Positions 17,130-26,169 of a stretch of 64,000 nucleotides of DNA are shown here, piece after piece. This DNA is from Nonomuraea candida. Its GTDB lineage: Bacteria > Actinomycetota > Actinomycetes > Streptosporangiales > Streptosporangiaceae. How positions within the stretch are numbered: position 1 is the stretch's first letter; every line of letters begins with the position of its first letter. Under the pieces are notes generated by a model. The model was given only the letters and a program-made list of their open reading frames with translations, searched no databases and was not told where the DNA came from. Both the position numbers and the translations under genes were made by a program. The stretch lies in the NCBI RefSeq assembly GCF_000725485.1, contig NZ_JOAG01000030.1, positions 1-64,000 on the forward strand, given 5' to 3'.

Positions 17130-17414
17130 CGAGTCGTTCGCGGGGGCGTCAGGCCTGCTGGGGTGCACGCCGCTCCTTCCCGAATAAGTACGGACGGCTC
17201 GCCGAATTAAAGGCGGCCGGCTCGGGAGAAGACAAGAGGGAAAACGGTTGCACGTTGCATAACAGTTCGATAACCGCATCGAAAACGGCGACCGAGCTGG
17301 CCGAAGAGCGGCGATGCCAACTTGTTACTGAACGCGGGGGTGCTCGGCCGGACATTTCCGTGTTACAACGCTCATTAATTGATCCCGGAGATAAACAAAG
17401 GGCGGGTGGCGCGC

Positions 17415-18692
17415 GTGACGTACGAGCACCTCACCCGCACCTCCGGCGGCGACCCTCCGCCGGCGGGCTCAGCGGCACTCCGAAGGGCGAACCTCTCAGC
17501 GGTGCTGCGCGAGCTGCGCGACCACACCTCCCTGTCGCGCGCCGGCATCGCCGAGGCGACCGGGCTGCACCGGGCCACCGTCAGCAACCTCATGGCCGAG
17601 CTGCTGGACCGGCGGCTGGTGCGGGAGGTCGGCGTCGAGCACGCGGGGGCGATCGGGCGGCCCAGACGGGCCGTGGCGCTGCACGGCGCGCACGTCGGCG
17701 CGCTGGGCATGGAGATCAACGTCGACTACATCGCCGTCCACGGCACCGACCTCAGCGGCCGCGTCCTGGTCGAGCGCCGGGTGGTCTTCGACGCGATGGG
17801 CAACGGCCCGGATCGCGCGGTACGCCGGCTCGGGCTCGTGGCCACGGAGGCCGTGGAGGCGATGCGCCGGGCCGGAGCGAGCCCGGCCGGCATCGTGGTG
17901 GCCGTCCCCGGGCTCGTGGACGTGGCCCGCGGCGTCGTGACGTTCGCGCCGAACCTCTACTGGCACGACCTGCCGCTGGCCGACCGGCTGACCGCCGCGC
18001 TCGGCCCGTCGCGCGTGCCGGTGCGGGTGGACAACGACGCCAACCTCGCCGCCCTGGCCGAATACACCTCCGGCGTCGCCGCGGGCACCTCCGACCTGGT
18101 CTACCTCACCGGCGAGGTCGGCGTCGGCGGCGGGATCATCTCGGGCGGCAGACTCCTGCGCGGAGCGGACGGATTCTCCGGCGAGGTCGGGCATCTGCCT
18201 GTCGACCCGAACGGCGGCAGGTGCGGCTGCGGCCGCACCGGCTGCTTCGAGACCAAGGTGGGCCTGGCCGCGCTCGTCGCGGCGGCCATGCCCGAGCAGG
18301 CGTACGGGCTGCCCGGCAGACCGGTGCCGGATCCCGGCGAACGAGTGGCCGACATCGCCCGCGGCCTGGCTGCCGGCGACGTGCGGATGATGAAGGCGGT
18401 GGCGCAGGTCGGCCAATGGCTCGGGCTCGGCGGCTCGATCGTGGCCAACCTGTTCAACCCCCGGGTGATCGTCATCGGCGGCTACTTCGCCTCCCTGGCC
18501 GAGTGGCTGCTGCCCCACGCGCAAGATCAGCTGCACCGGCTCGTGGTGGCATCTCCCGCCGCCCCGTGCCGGTTCGTCGCCTCCACGCTCGGCTTCGGCG
18601 CCGCGTCCCGGGGCGCCGCGAGCATGGTGGTCAGCCGGCTCATCGAGGACCCGACCACGATCACCGGCCCACCCCGGCCGGCGGCCTCCTGA
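17415..18692 (+). CDS. ROK-family transcriptional regulator
   Basis: A ~425-aa regulator with an N-terminal winged HTH (SLSRAGIAEATGLHRATVSNLMAELL). A ROK fold follows with LGMEINVDYIAVHGTD, VVAVPGLVD, VRVDNDANLAALAEY, VGVGGGIISGG and the zinc cluster CGCGRTGCFETK after GEVGHLPVDPNGG. GTG 17415 (or 17406) is preferred to the TTG at 17379, because AAAGGGCGGG lies just upstream and the first residues are non-conserved. The gene precedes the 1937-aa ThuA/dehydrogenase gene in the same direction and is probably its regulator. The 285-bp gap to the truncated ROK copy is noticeably AT-richer than the surroundings and must hold the divergent promoters. Confidence 0.85.
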   Translation: MTYEHLTRTSGGDPPPAGSAALRRANLSAVLRELRDHTSLSRAGIAEATGLHRATVSNLMAELLDRRLVREVGVEHAGAIGRPRRAVALHGAHVGALGMEINVDYIAVHGTDLSGRVLVERRVVFDAMGNGPDRAVRRLGLVATEAVEAMRRAGASPAGIVVAVPGLVDVARGVVTFAPNLYWHDLPLADRLTAALGPSRVPVRVDNDANLAALAEYTSGVAAGTSDLVYLTGEVGVGGGIISGGRLLRGADGFSGEVGHLPVDPNGGRCGCGRTGCFETKVGLAALVAAAMPEQAYGLPGRPVPDPGERVADIARGLAAGDVRMMKAVAQVGQWLGLGGSIVANLFNPRVIVIGGYFASLAEWLLPHAQDQLHRLVVASPAAPCRFVASTLGFGAASRGAASMVVSRLIEDPTTITGPPRPAAS

Positions 18693-18815
18693 CGGCCCCC
18701 GCAAACCCCGGAGACGGCACCCTCCGGCCACCGCAACACCCGCTACGAACCAAGCGGCAACAAGCGCGGCGGCGCGCGCCTTGCCTGACGTCCCCCCGGT
18801 CAGGAAAGGGTTTCC

Positions 18816-21800
18816 ATGTCACCACGTCTTCGCACGTGGGCCAGGCTGCTCCACGCGGCCCTGCCACAGAACGGGCGTCGCCCGCGACGCCGGATCGCCG
18901 CGGCGACGGCCCTCGCCCTCGTCGCCCCCGTCCTCACCCTCTTACCCGCCTCACCCGCGCCGGCGAGCGCCACCCGCCTCGCCGCACCGGCCGCGGCCGA
19001 AACCGCCGCCGCCCCCGCCTTCAAGGTGCTCGTCTTCTCCAAGACCACCGGATTCCGGCACGACGCGATCCCCGAGGGCATCGCCGCCGTGCGCAAGCTC
19101 GGCCAGGACAACAACTTCGCGGTCGACGCGACCGAGGACAGCGCCCAGTTCACCGACGAGAACCTGGCGCAGTACCAGGCCGTGATCTTCATGTCCACGA
19201 CCGGCGACCCGCTGGGCACGCAGGCGCAGAAGGACGCCTTCCAGCGCTACATCCAGGGCGGCGGCGGCTTCGTGGGCGTCCACGCCGCCGCCGACGGCGG
19301 GTACGGCTGGCCCTGGTACGGCAAGCTGGTCGGGGCGTACTTCAAGCAGCACCCGGCGATCCAGCAGGCCACGGTCAAGGTCGAGGACCCGGCGCACCCG
19401 TCCACGAAGGACCTGCCGACGAGCTGGACCCGTACCGACGAGTGGTACGACTACCAGGCCAATCCCCGTGAGTCGGTGCACGTGCTGGCCTCGCTGGAGG
19501 AGAGGTCCTACACCGGCGGCACGATGGGCGCCGATCACCCGATCACGTGGTGCCAGGACTTCGACGGCGGCCGTTCGTGGTACACCGGGCTCGGTCACCT
19601 GAAGGAGAACTACAGCGAGCCGAACTTCCTCAAGCTCCTGCTGGGAGGCATCCAGACCGCCGCGGGCGCGGTCAAGGCCGACTGCTCGGCCTCGCAGAGC
19701 TCCAGCTTCGAGAAGGTCACGCTCGATGACAGCACCTCGAACCCGATGGTGGTGGACATCGCCGGGGACGGCCGGGTCTTCTACATCGACCGGCTCGGCG
19801 AAGTCAAGATCATCAAGCCGGCCGGCGGCACGGTGACGGCGGCGAAGCTGAACGTCTTCACCGCCAACGAGAGCGGCCTGCTCGGGCTGGCGCTCGACCC
19901 CGGCTTCGCCTCCAACCACTGGGTGTACCTCTACTACTCCCCCGCCGGCACGAACGTCGACCGGCTGAGCAGGTTCACCGTCACCGGCGACACCCTGGAC
20001 CTGACGACCGAGAAGAAGCTCCTCGACGTCCCGGTCCAGCGGGCCGAGTGCTGCCACCACGGCGGCGGCATGGTGATGGACCCCAGGACCGGCGACCTGT
20101 GGCTGGCCACGGGCGACAACACCAACCCGTTCGCCTCCGACGGCTACACGCCGATCGACGAGCAGTCCGGCCGCGCCGCGTGGGACGCCCAGCGCACCTC
20201 GGCCAACACCAACAGCCTGAGCGGCAAGCTGCTGCGGATCCACCCCGAGGCCGACGGCACCTACACCGTCCCGGCCGGCAACCTGTTCCCGCCGGGCACC
20301 GCGAAGACCCGGCCCGAGATCTACGGCATGGGCCTGCGCAACCCGTTCCGGATCGGCCTCGACCCGAAGACGGGCGGCGTCATGGTCGGCGAGTACGGCC
20401 CCGACGCCGGCGGGGCGAGCGCCACGCGGGGCCCGCAGAACACGGTCGAGTGGAACCTCGTCACCAAGCCGGGCAACTACGGCTGGCCGTACTGCATCGG
20501 CGACAACAGCCCGTACGTCGACTACGACTTCGCCACCAAGCAGTCGCGCTCGGCGTTCAGCTGCGCGGCGCCGGTCAACGACTCGCCCAACAACGACGGC
20601 CTGACCGGCCTGCCGCCGGCGATCTCGGCGACGATCTGGTACCACTACGGGGCCGACCCGCGGAACTTCCCCGAGCTGAGCGGCGGCGCGCCGATGGGCG
20701 GACCGGTCTACCGCCACGACGCGGACCTGCGGTCGGACGTGAAGTGGCCGGCCTACTGGGACGGCAAGGCCATCTTCGGCGAGTGGAACAACGACAGCCT
20801 GTGGTCCTTCCAGCTCGACGAGAGCGGCGGCAAGGTCGTCGAGATGAACCGCATCCTCGGCTCCCTGACGTTCAAGAAGCCGATGGACCTGAAGTTCGGC
20901 CCCGACGGGGCGCTCTACCTGATCGAGTGGGGCTCCGGCTTCGGCGGCGACAACGCCGACTCCGGCGTCTACCGCATCGACTACATCAAGGGCGATCGCC
21001 CGCCGATCGCCCGTGCCACGGCGGACAGGACCGACGGGCCCCTGCCGCTGGCCGTCACCTTCTCCAGCGAGGGCAGCCGGGACCCGGACGGCAAGGCGAT
21101 CACCTACGCCTGGGACCTCGACGGCGACGGTGACACCGACTCCACCGAACCCCACCCCACCTTCACCTACGACAAGGCGGGCGACTACGGCGTCGTCCTG
21201 ACCGTGACGAACTCCGACGGCAGGACCGGCACGGCCGGCGTGCCGATCACCGCGGGCAACACCCGTCCCACCGTCACCGTGGACGTCCCCCCGAACGGCG
21301 CCTTCTTCGACTTCGGCGACCAGGTGAGGTTCAAGGTCACCGTCACCGACCCCGAGGACGGCACGATCGACTGCGACAAGGTGCGGATCCAGGCGATCCT
21401 CGGCCACGACAGCCACGGCCACCCGCTCGACCAGCTCGAAGGCTGCGAGGGCCTCCTGCAGACCCAGCAGGCGGGCCACGGCGAGTACGACAATCTCTTC
21501 TACGTCGTCGAGGCCACGTACACCGACGAGGGCGCCGGCGCCGCCAAGCCGCTGACCGGGCGCGGCCAGATCATCCTGGAGCCCAAGCGCAAGCAGGCCG
21601 AGCACTTCACGCAGACCGGCCGGGTGGCCGGCGGCAAGGGCACCGACGCCGAGGGGGTGCAGACGGAGACCACGACCGACCCGCAGGGCGGCAACCTCAA
21701 CATCGGGTTCATCCAGGACGGCGACTGGTGGTCGTTCGACCCGGCGAACCTGTCGAACGTCACCGCCATCCGGTTCCGGGCCTCCTCGGCCGGCGCCGGC

Positions 21801-24629
21801 GGGACCGTACAGGTGCGGGCGGGCCACCCCGAGACCGGCACGCTGGTCGGCTCGGCCGACGTGACGCCCACCGGCGGCTGGCAGACGTTCACCGACGTCA
21901 CCCTCGACCTGACCGGCCCGCCCACCGGGAGCGGACCGCTGTACTTCGTCGTGCGCAAGCCGGCGGGCGCGGCCGACAACGCCTACCTGGCCAACTTCAA
22001 CTGGGTCGACTTCGTCGGCAAGGGCGCCACCGACAACCAGCGTCCGGCCGTGACCGCGACGGCGACCCCGGCGACGGGCGTCGCCCCGCTGACGGTCGGC
22101 TTCACCGCGACGGCCACCGACCCCGAAGGCGGCCCGATCACCTACAAGTGGAACCTCGGGGTGAGCGGCGCGCCGCAGCCCACCACCGCCGAGGCGAGCC
22201 ACACCTACACCGCGCCGGGCACCTACACGGCCGTGGTGACCGCCACCGACGACAAGGGCGCCTCGGCTACCGCGCAGGTCCCGGTCAAGGTCGAGCCGGC
22301 GACCACGGTCTGCCTCACCGGCCGTTCCGACGACTTCACCGGGAGCCGGCTCGACCGTGACCGCTGGTCGGTCATCCGGGAGAACCAGGACCTCAAGGTC
22401 GCCGGCGGCAGCCTCGTGATCCCGACGTCGAGCACCGACATCTACGGCGCCGGCGGCGACACGCCGAACATCGTGGTGCAGCCGGCGCCGCAGGGAGCCT
22501 GGACCGCCACCGCCAAGGTCACGCTCAGGGCCCTCGACGCCTACGAGCAGGCCGGCCTGGTCCTGTACGGCGACGACGACAACTACGCGAAGATCGTGCT
22601 GGAGGCGCGCGGCGCCGACGACCACGCCAACCGCATCTTCCAGTTCATCCGGGAGGAGAGCGGAAACCCGAACGAGGTGGCGGCGAGCAACACGGCCGCC
22701 CTTGGGGACGCCTATCCGGACACGGTGTACGTGCGGTTCGCCAGCGACGGCACGAACCTGAACGCCTTCTACTCGGCGGACGGCGCCGCCTTCACGGCGA
22801 TGCCGGAGACGAAGAAGCTGGCCGGCATCGCCAACCCGAGGATCGGCCTGCTCGCGCTGTCCGGCACCGGCGGCCACCCGGTGGTGGACGCCTCCTTCGA
22901 CTGGTTCCAGATCACGCCGGACGACACGGCCACCACGCCGGCGCCGGACGACGAGTTCGACGGCGGCACGCTGGACTCCTGCCGCTGGAACGCGATCGTC
23001 CGCCCCGACGCCACCGGGCTGCGGGTGAGCGGCGGCAGCCTGCTGATCGACACCTCGAAGGGAGACATCTACGGGCCCGACAACACCGGGCCGAAGAACC
23101 TCGTCCTGCAGAACGCGCCCAGCGGCGACTGGACGCTGGAGACCAAGCTCGACGGCTCGGCGTTCGACCAGGCCTACCACCAGGGCGGCCTGCTGGTCTA
23201 CGCCGGTGACGACGACTACGTGAAGCTCGACCTGGTCGCCGACAACGCCCCCGGCTCGGCGGTGCAGACCAGGATCGAGCTGCGCAGCGAGCTCGGCGGC
23301 ACCGTACTGGACCCGCAGCCGCAGACCGGCACGCAGGGCTCCGGCGTGTGGTGGCTGCGGCTGACGAAGGAGGCCGACACCTTCCGCGCCCACTACTCCG
23401 CGAACGGCACCGACTGGACCGAGCTCGGCGGGCCCGCCGGGGTGAGGAACGGCGCCGTGGCGAGCGGGGCGAAGATCGGCGTGTACGCCTTCGGCGGCAA
23501 CGGCCAGACCGCCCCGGTGACCGCGAAGTTCGACTACGTGCACCTCGCCCGGGGCGGCGGCGACGACACGACGGCCCCGGCCACGACGGCGGCGACCGAC
23601 CCGGCGGCTCCGGAGAGCGGCTGGTTCACCGGCCCGGTCTCGGTCACGCTGTCGGCCGCCGACGAGGCGGACGGCAGCGGCGTCGACAGGACCGAATACC
23701 GGCTCGACGGCGGCGACTGGACCGCCTACACCGCGCCGGTGGTCGTCTCCGGCGACGGCTCGCACACGCTGGCCTACCGCTCGGCGGACAAGGCGGGCAA
23801 CGTCGAGGACGCCCGGACCCTCACCGTCCGGCAGGACGCGACGGCGCCGATGACCGCGGCGCAGTTCCCGTCGCCGGACGACGGCGGATGGCACGGCGCC
23901 GCGGTGCCGGTGACGCTCACGGCGACGGACACCACCTCCGGCGTGGCGAGGACCGAGTACTCCGTGGACGGCGGCGACTGGACGCCGTACTCGGGCGCGG
24001 TCACCGTCTCCGGCGAGGGCGGGCACGAGCTGCGCTACCGCTCGACCGACAAGGCCGGCAACGCCGAGGACGTCAAGGCTTCCGCGTTCCGGATCGACAG
24101 CGGCGCGCCCACCGTGGTGATCTCCGGCGTCGCCGCCGGTGAGAAGTACGGCGACAGCCAGGACCTGCGGATCGCCTGGCAGGTCGCCGGCTCCGGGTCC
24201 GGCGTGAAGTCGGTGACCGGCACGCTCGACGGCGAGCCGTTCGCGCCGGGGACGCTCCAGCCGCTGTACGGGCTGGCCCTGGGCACGCACACGCTCACGG
24301 TCACCGCGGTCAGCAACGCGGGCAACCGGACCGAGCAGTCCGTGACGTTCTCCGTCACCACCTCGACGCGGGACCTCGCCGGCCTGATCGACCGCTTCGC
24401 CAGGGACGGCAAGCTGACGGACAAGGACGCGCACCGGCTGCGGACCAGGCTCGCCGCCGTGCGCGACGCCGAGAACAAGGAGAAGAAGCCCGAAAAGATC
24501 ATCAAGGCGCTCCGGACGTTCAAGGACGCCGTCACCCGGCAGCCCCTCTCCGACGACCAGGTCCGGGCCGTTCTCCTCAGGGACGCCGACGCCGTGATCA
24601 CCCAGTACGGCGGCACGCCCGCGACCTGA
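18816..24629 (+). CDS. Giant secreted ThuA / PQQ-type sugar dehydrogenase / PKD / CBM6 / DUF1349-like / FIMAH protein
   Basis: A 1937-aa paralogue of the 11.9 kb protein with two extra modules. Long twin-Arg-rich n-region and signal peptide to ~residue 54. ThuA ~70-288 with the canonical GVHAAADGGYGWPWYGKLVGAY and WYDYQANPR. GSDH propeller ~295-721 (GLLGLALDPGF, GGGMVMDPRTGDLW, MGLRNPFRIGLDP). PKD ~728-815, CBM6-like ~925-1068 and second PKD ~1072-1160. Two concanavalin-like DUF1349-type domains ~1168-1370 and ~1373-1580 (both with AGLVLYGDDDNYAKI-like cores). Ig/OmpL47-like repeats ~1587-1848 and a FIMAH-like tail ~1851-1935. It lacks the lectin of its paralogue. ATG 18816 is preceded by AGGAAAGGG. 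It probably oxidises or processes cell-external sugars; PQQ-binding residues cannot be verified by eye. Confidence 0.85.
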   Translation: MSPRLRTWARLLHAALPQNGRRPRRRIAAATALALVAPVLTLLPASPAPASATRLAAPAAAETAAAPAFKVLVFSKTTGFRHDAIPEGIAAVRKLGQDNNFAVDATEDSAQFTDENLAQYQAVIFMSTTGDPLGTQAQKDAFQRYIQGGGGFVGVHAAADGGYGWPWYGKLVGAYFKQHPAIQQATVKVEDPAHPSTKDLPTSWTRTDEWYDYQANPRESVHVLASLEERSYTGGTMGADHPITWCQDFDGGRSWYTGLGHLKENYSEPNFLKLLLGGIQTAAGAVKADCSASQSSSFEKVTLDDSTSNPMVVDIAGDGRVFYIDRLGEVKIIKPAGGTVTAAKLNVFTANESGLLGLALDPGFASNHWVYLYYSPAGTNVDRLSRFTVTGDTLDLTTEKKLLDVPVQRAECCHHGGGMVMDPRTGDLWLATGDNTNPFASDGYTPIDEQSGRAAWDAQRTSANTNSLSGKLLRIHPEADGTYTVPAGNLFPPGTAKTRPEIYGMGLRNPFRIGLDPKTGGVMVGEYGPDAGGASATRGPQNTVEWNLVTKPGNYGWPYCIGDNSPYVDYDFATKQSRSAFSCAAPVNDSPNNDGLTGLPPAISATIWYHYGADPRNFPELSGGAPMGGPVYRHDADLRSDVKWPAYWDGKAIFGEWNNDSLWSFQLDESGGKVVEMNRILGSLTFKKPMDLKFGPDGALYLIEWGSGFGGDNADSGVYRIDYIKGDRPPIARATADRTDGPLPLAVTFSSEGSRDPDGKAITYAWDLDGDGDTDSTEPHPTFTYDKAGDYGVVLTVTNSDGRTGTAGVPITAGNTRPTVTVDVPPNGAFFDFGDQVRFKVTVTDPEDGTIDCDKVRIQAILGHDSHGHPLDQLEGCEGLLQTQQAGHGEYDNLFYVVEATYTDEGAGAAKPLTGRGQIILEPKRKQAEHFTQTGRVAGGKGTDAEGVQTETTTDPQGGNLNIGFIQDGDWWSFDPANLSNVTAIRFRASSAGAGGTVQVRAGHPETGTLVGSADVTPTGGWQTFTDVTLDLTGPPTGSGPLYFVVRKPAGAADNAYLANFNWVDFVGKGATDNQRPAVTATATPATGVAPLTVGFTATATDPEGGPITYKWNLGVSGAPQPTTAEASHTYTAPGTYTAVVTATDDKGASATAQVPVKVEPATTVCLTGRSDDFTGSRLDRDRWSVIRENQDLKVAGGSLVIPTSSTDIYGAGGDTPNIVVQPAPQGAWTATAKVTLRALDAYEQAGLVLYGDDDNYAKIVLEARGADDHANRIFQFIREESGNPNEVAASNTAALGDAYPDTVYVRFASDGTNLNAFYSADGAAFTAMPETKKLAGIANPRIGLLALSGTGGHPVVDASFDWFQITPDDTATTPAPDDEFDGGTLDSCRWNAIVRPDATGLRVSGGSLLIDTSKGDIYGPDNTGPKNLVLQNAPSGDWTLETKLDGSAFDQAYHQGGLLVYAGDDDYVKLDLVADNAPGSAVQTRIELRSELGGTVLDPQPQTGTQGSGVWWLRLTKEADTFRAHYSANGTDWTELGGPAGVRNGAVASGAKIGVYAFGGNGQTAPVTAKFDYVHLARGGGDDTTAPATTAATDPAAPESGWFTGPVSVTLSAADEADGSGVDRTEYRLDGGDWTAYTAPVVVSGDGSHTLAYRSADKAGNVEDARTLTVRQDATAPMTAAQFPSPDDGGWHGAAVPVTLTATDTTSGVARTEYSVDGGDWTPYSGAVTVSGEGGHELRYRSTDKAGNAEDVKASAFRIDSGAPTVVISGVAAGEKYGDSQDLRIAWQVAGSGSGVKSVTGTLDGEPFAPGTLQPLYGLALGTHTLTVTAVSNAGNRTEQSVTFSVTTSTRDLAGLIDRFARDGKLTDKDAHRLRTRLAAVRDAENKEKKPEKIIKALRTFKDAVTRQPLSDDQVRAVLLRDADAVITQYGGTPAT

Positions 24630-24689
24630 CGACCGGTCAGGCCGGCGCCCGGACCGGCACCGGCGGCTCCGGCACGCCGCCCGCACACG

Positions 24690-24720
24690 GTGAGTGCCCT
24701 CGCCCCGCGAGGGCACTCAC
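24690..24720 (+). terminator. Perfect 14-bp hairpin
   Basis: GTGAGTGCCCTCGC, loop CCC, GCGAGGGCACTCAC, about 60 bp after the stop of the 1937-aa gene and before the small membrane-protein gene. Confidence 0.85.
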
Positions 24721-24859
24721 TCCCTCCGCTCCCCCGGCCGGCCGGCCTCCCCCGGCCGGCCGGGGCCGCCCTCCCGCACGCCGTGAACGCCGGCGCGGGG
24801 CACCACCACGTGCCCGCGCCGGCATCGCCCGACGACGCACCCGAAGGGAACCACCCCTC

Positions 24860-25495
24860 GTGAACAACGCGCTGAGATCCGCCATGACCGTCCTGCCGGC
24901 CGGGCTGACCCTGCTGGCCGGGCTGACCCTGCTGCCGGCCGCGCCGGCGACGGCCGCCCATCGCGGGCCGATCGAACTGGAGGTGATCGGGGACGGCGCC
25001 CACAACGTCAACGTGCTGGTCACCTGGAAGAGGGACGGGCACCCCGTCACCGACGCCGTCGTGGCGAAGCTGGCCGCGACCTCCGCCGATGGCCGCACCT
25101 TCGGCCCCGTCCCGCTCAGGTCCTCCTCGGAGGGGCAGAACCTCTACACCTCCCCGGTGCCGCTGCCGAACGGCACCTGGCGGGTGACGGTGACCGCGAC
25201 CAAGCCCGCCAAGGCGCGGGCGACGGCGAAGGTGCGGGCGAAGGACATCGTCACCGCCGCACCCGCCACCGCACCCGCCACCGCACCCGCCACTGCGGCG
25301 GCGACCACGGCGGCGACCACGGCGGCGACCACGGCGGCGACCCGGCCCCGGGCGGCGGACGCCACGCCCGCGGCCGGCGACGCGGGCGCGGGCAGCACCC
25401 CGTTCAAGATCGGAATCATCGCCGTCGCGGTGATGGGCGCGCTCGCGGCCTGGCTCGTCCTCGCCCGTCGCAGCCGGCTGTACGCCCGGCGCTGA
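24860..25495 (+). CDS. Small exported, C-terminally membrane-anchored Ig-like protein
   Basis: A 211-aa protein (GTG start, RBS GAAGGGA). The signal peptide has a repeated hydrophobic core (LPAGLTLLAGLTLLPAAPATAA, residues ~12-33). A ~90-aa beta-rich domain follows (IELEVIGDGAHNVNVLVTWKRDG ... TWRVTVTATKP) resembling CopC/FixH-like Ig folds. Then comes a low-complexity Ala/Thr/Pro linker (~125-165), encoded by ACCGCACCC and ACGGCGGCG tandem repeats, and a C-terminal membrane helix (IGIIAVAVMGALAAWLVLA) with a basic tail. The topology suggests an outward-facing domain tethered to the membrane. It lies downstream of the giant ThuA gene and may be functionally linked, but a terminator separates them. 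No family name can be given with confidence. Confidence 0.7.
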   Translation: MNNALRSAMTVLPAGLTLLAGLTLLPAAPATAAHRGPIELEVIGDGAHNVNVLVTWKRDGHPVTDAVVAKLAATSADGRTFGPVPLRSSSEGQNLYTSPVPLPNGTWRVTVTATKPAKARATAKVRAKDIVTAAPATAPATAPATAAATTAATTAATTAATRPRAADATPAAGDAGAGSTPFKIGIIAVAVMGALAAWLVLARRSRLYARR

Positions 25496-25614
25496 AGGAC
25501 ACGCCGCCCGGGCCGCCGCGCGCGACCCGGGCGACGTCAGATCCCGCACCGAACCGGCCAGGGCCGGACCGACGGCCTGGACGGGCCGCACGCCGGAACT
25601 CGATCCGGCTCCCG

Positions 25615-26139
25615 TCAGTCGATGACGTCGACGGTGACGTTCGCGCCTTCGAGTCGCGTGAGCTGTTCGAGCGGCGCGTCGTAGGCGCCGATGTGGATCG
25701 TCTGGCCGGAGTGACCGATGCCGGCGGTGTTGTAGAAGAAGCCGAGGTTGCCTCAGGGGGCGTAGTAGATCAGGTCGCCGTCCTCGGGGTCGGAGCCGGG
25801 GGAACCCTCGTGCTTCAGCCGCCGGGGCAGGTAGCTGATCTTCTCCCTTCCGGAGAACTCCTCGACGGTGAGGGTGAGGGGCAGCAGGGACAGGAAGTCG
25901 CGGACGGCGGGGTTGTCCTGATCGATCGTCACCTCGACCGAGGTCGCCGGTGAGGAGAACCGCACCACCGTCCCCACGATCTCCTTCCCCCGGCTCGTGC
26001 CGGGGCCGGGAGTCGGGGCCGGCGGCGTCGCGGGCCGCTCAGCCGCCGAGGGGACGGCGGCGGGTGCGGGCGTGCCGCATGCCGTCAGGACGAGCAACGC
26101 CGACACAGCGGCGGCGGTCATGGTGTCCGTCAATCGCAT
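25615..26139 (-). pseudogene. Cyclophilin-like lipoprotein gene interrupted by an in-frame TGA
   Basis: The frame encodes a lipoprotein signal (SALLVLTAC, Cys 21), a Pro/Ala linker and a cyclophilin-like domain (IVGTVVRFSSPATSVEVTID, FLSLLPLTLTVEEFSGREKI). After LIYYAP it meets TGA at 25753-25755. The same frame then continues as GNLGFFYNTAGIGHSGQTIH and ends IGAYDAPLEQLTRLEG-ANVTVDVID at the TGA at 25615-25617. The family has a conserved Trp in the P-W-G-N-L segment, so the TGA is a one-base change from TGG. Full length would be 174 aa. Truncation removes the last third of the fold, so the product is unlikely to work. A sequencing error is an alternative. Confidence 0.85.
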
Positions 26140-26169
26140 GTCTTCGGGGTCCTCGGGGGCGTCGGGGTG

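Noticed and set aside
18951..24716. 1921-codon open frame on the minus strand
   Set aside because: Antisense shadow of the 1937-aa gene, with the same composition signs and no recognisable motif.
25258..25342. Short regular repeats as a CRISPR-like array
   Set aside because: ACCGCACCC and ACGGCGGCG units are codon repeats in frame, encoding an Ala/Thr/Pro linker, with no spacers.
25753..25755. TGA as a selenocysteine codon
   Set aside because: The family position is Trp, not Cys, and no SECIS-like hairpin is evident next to the codon. A nonsense change or read error is simpler.
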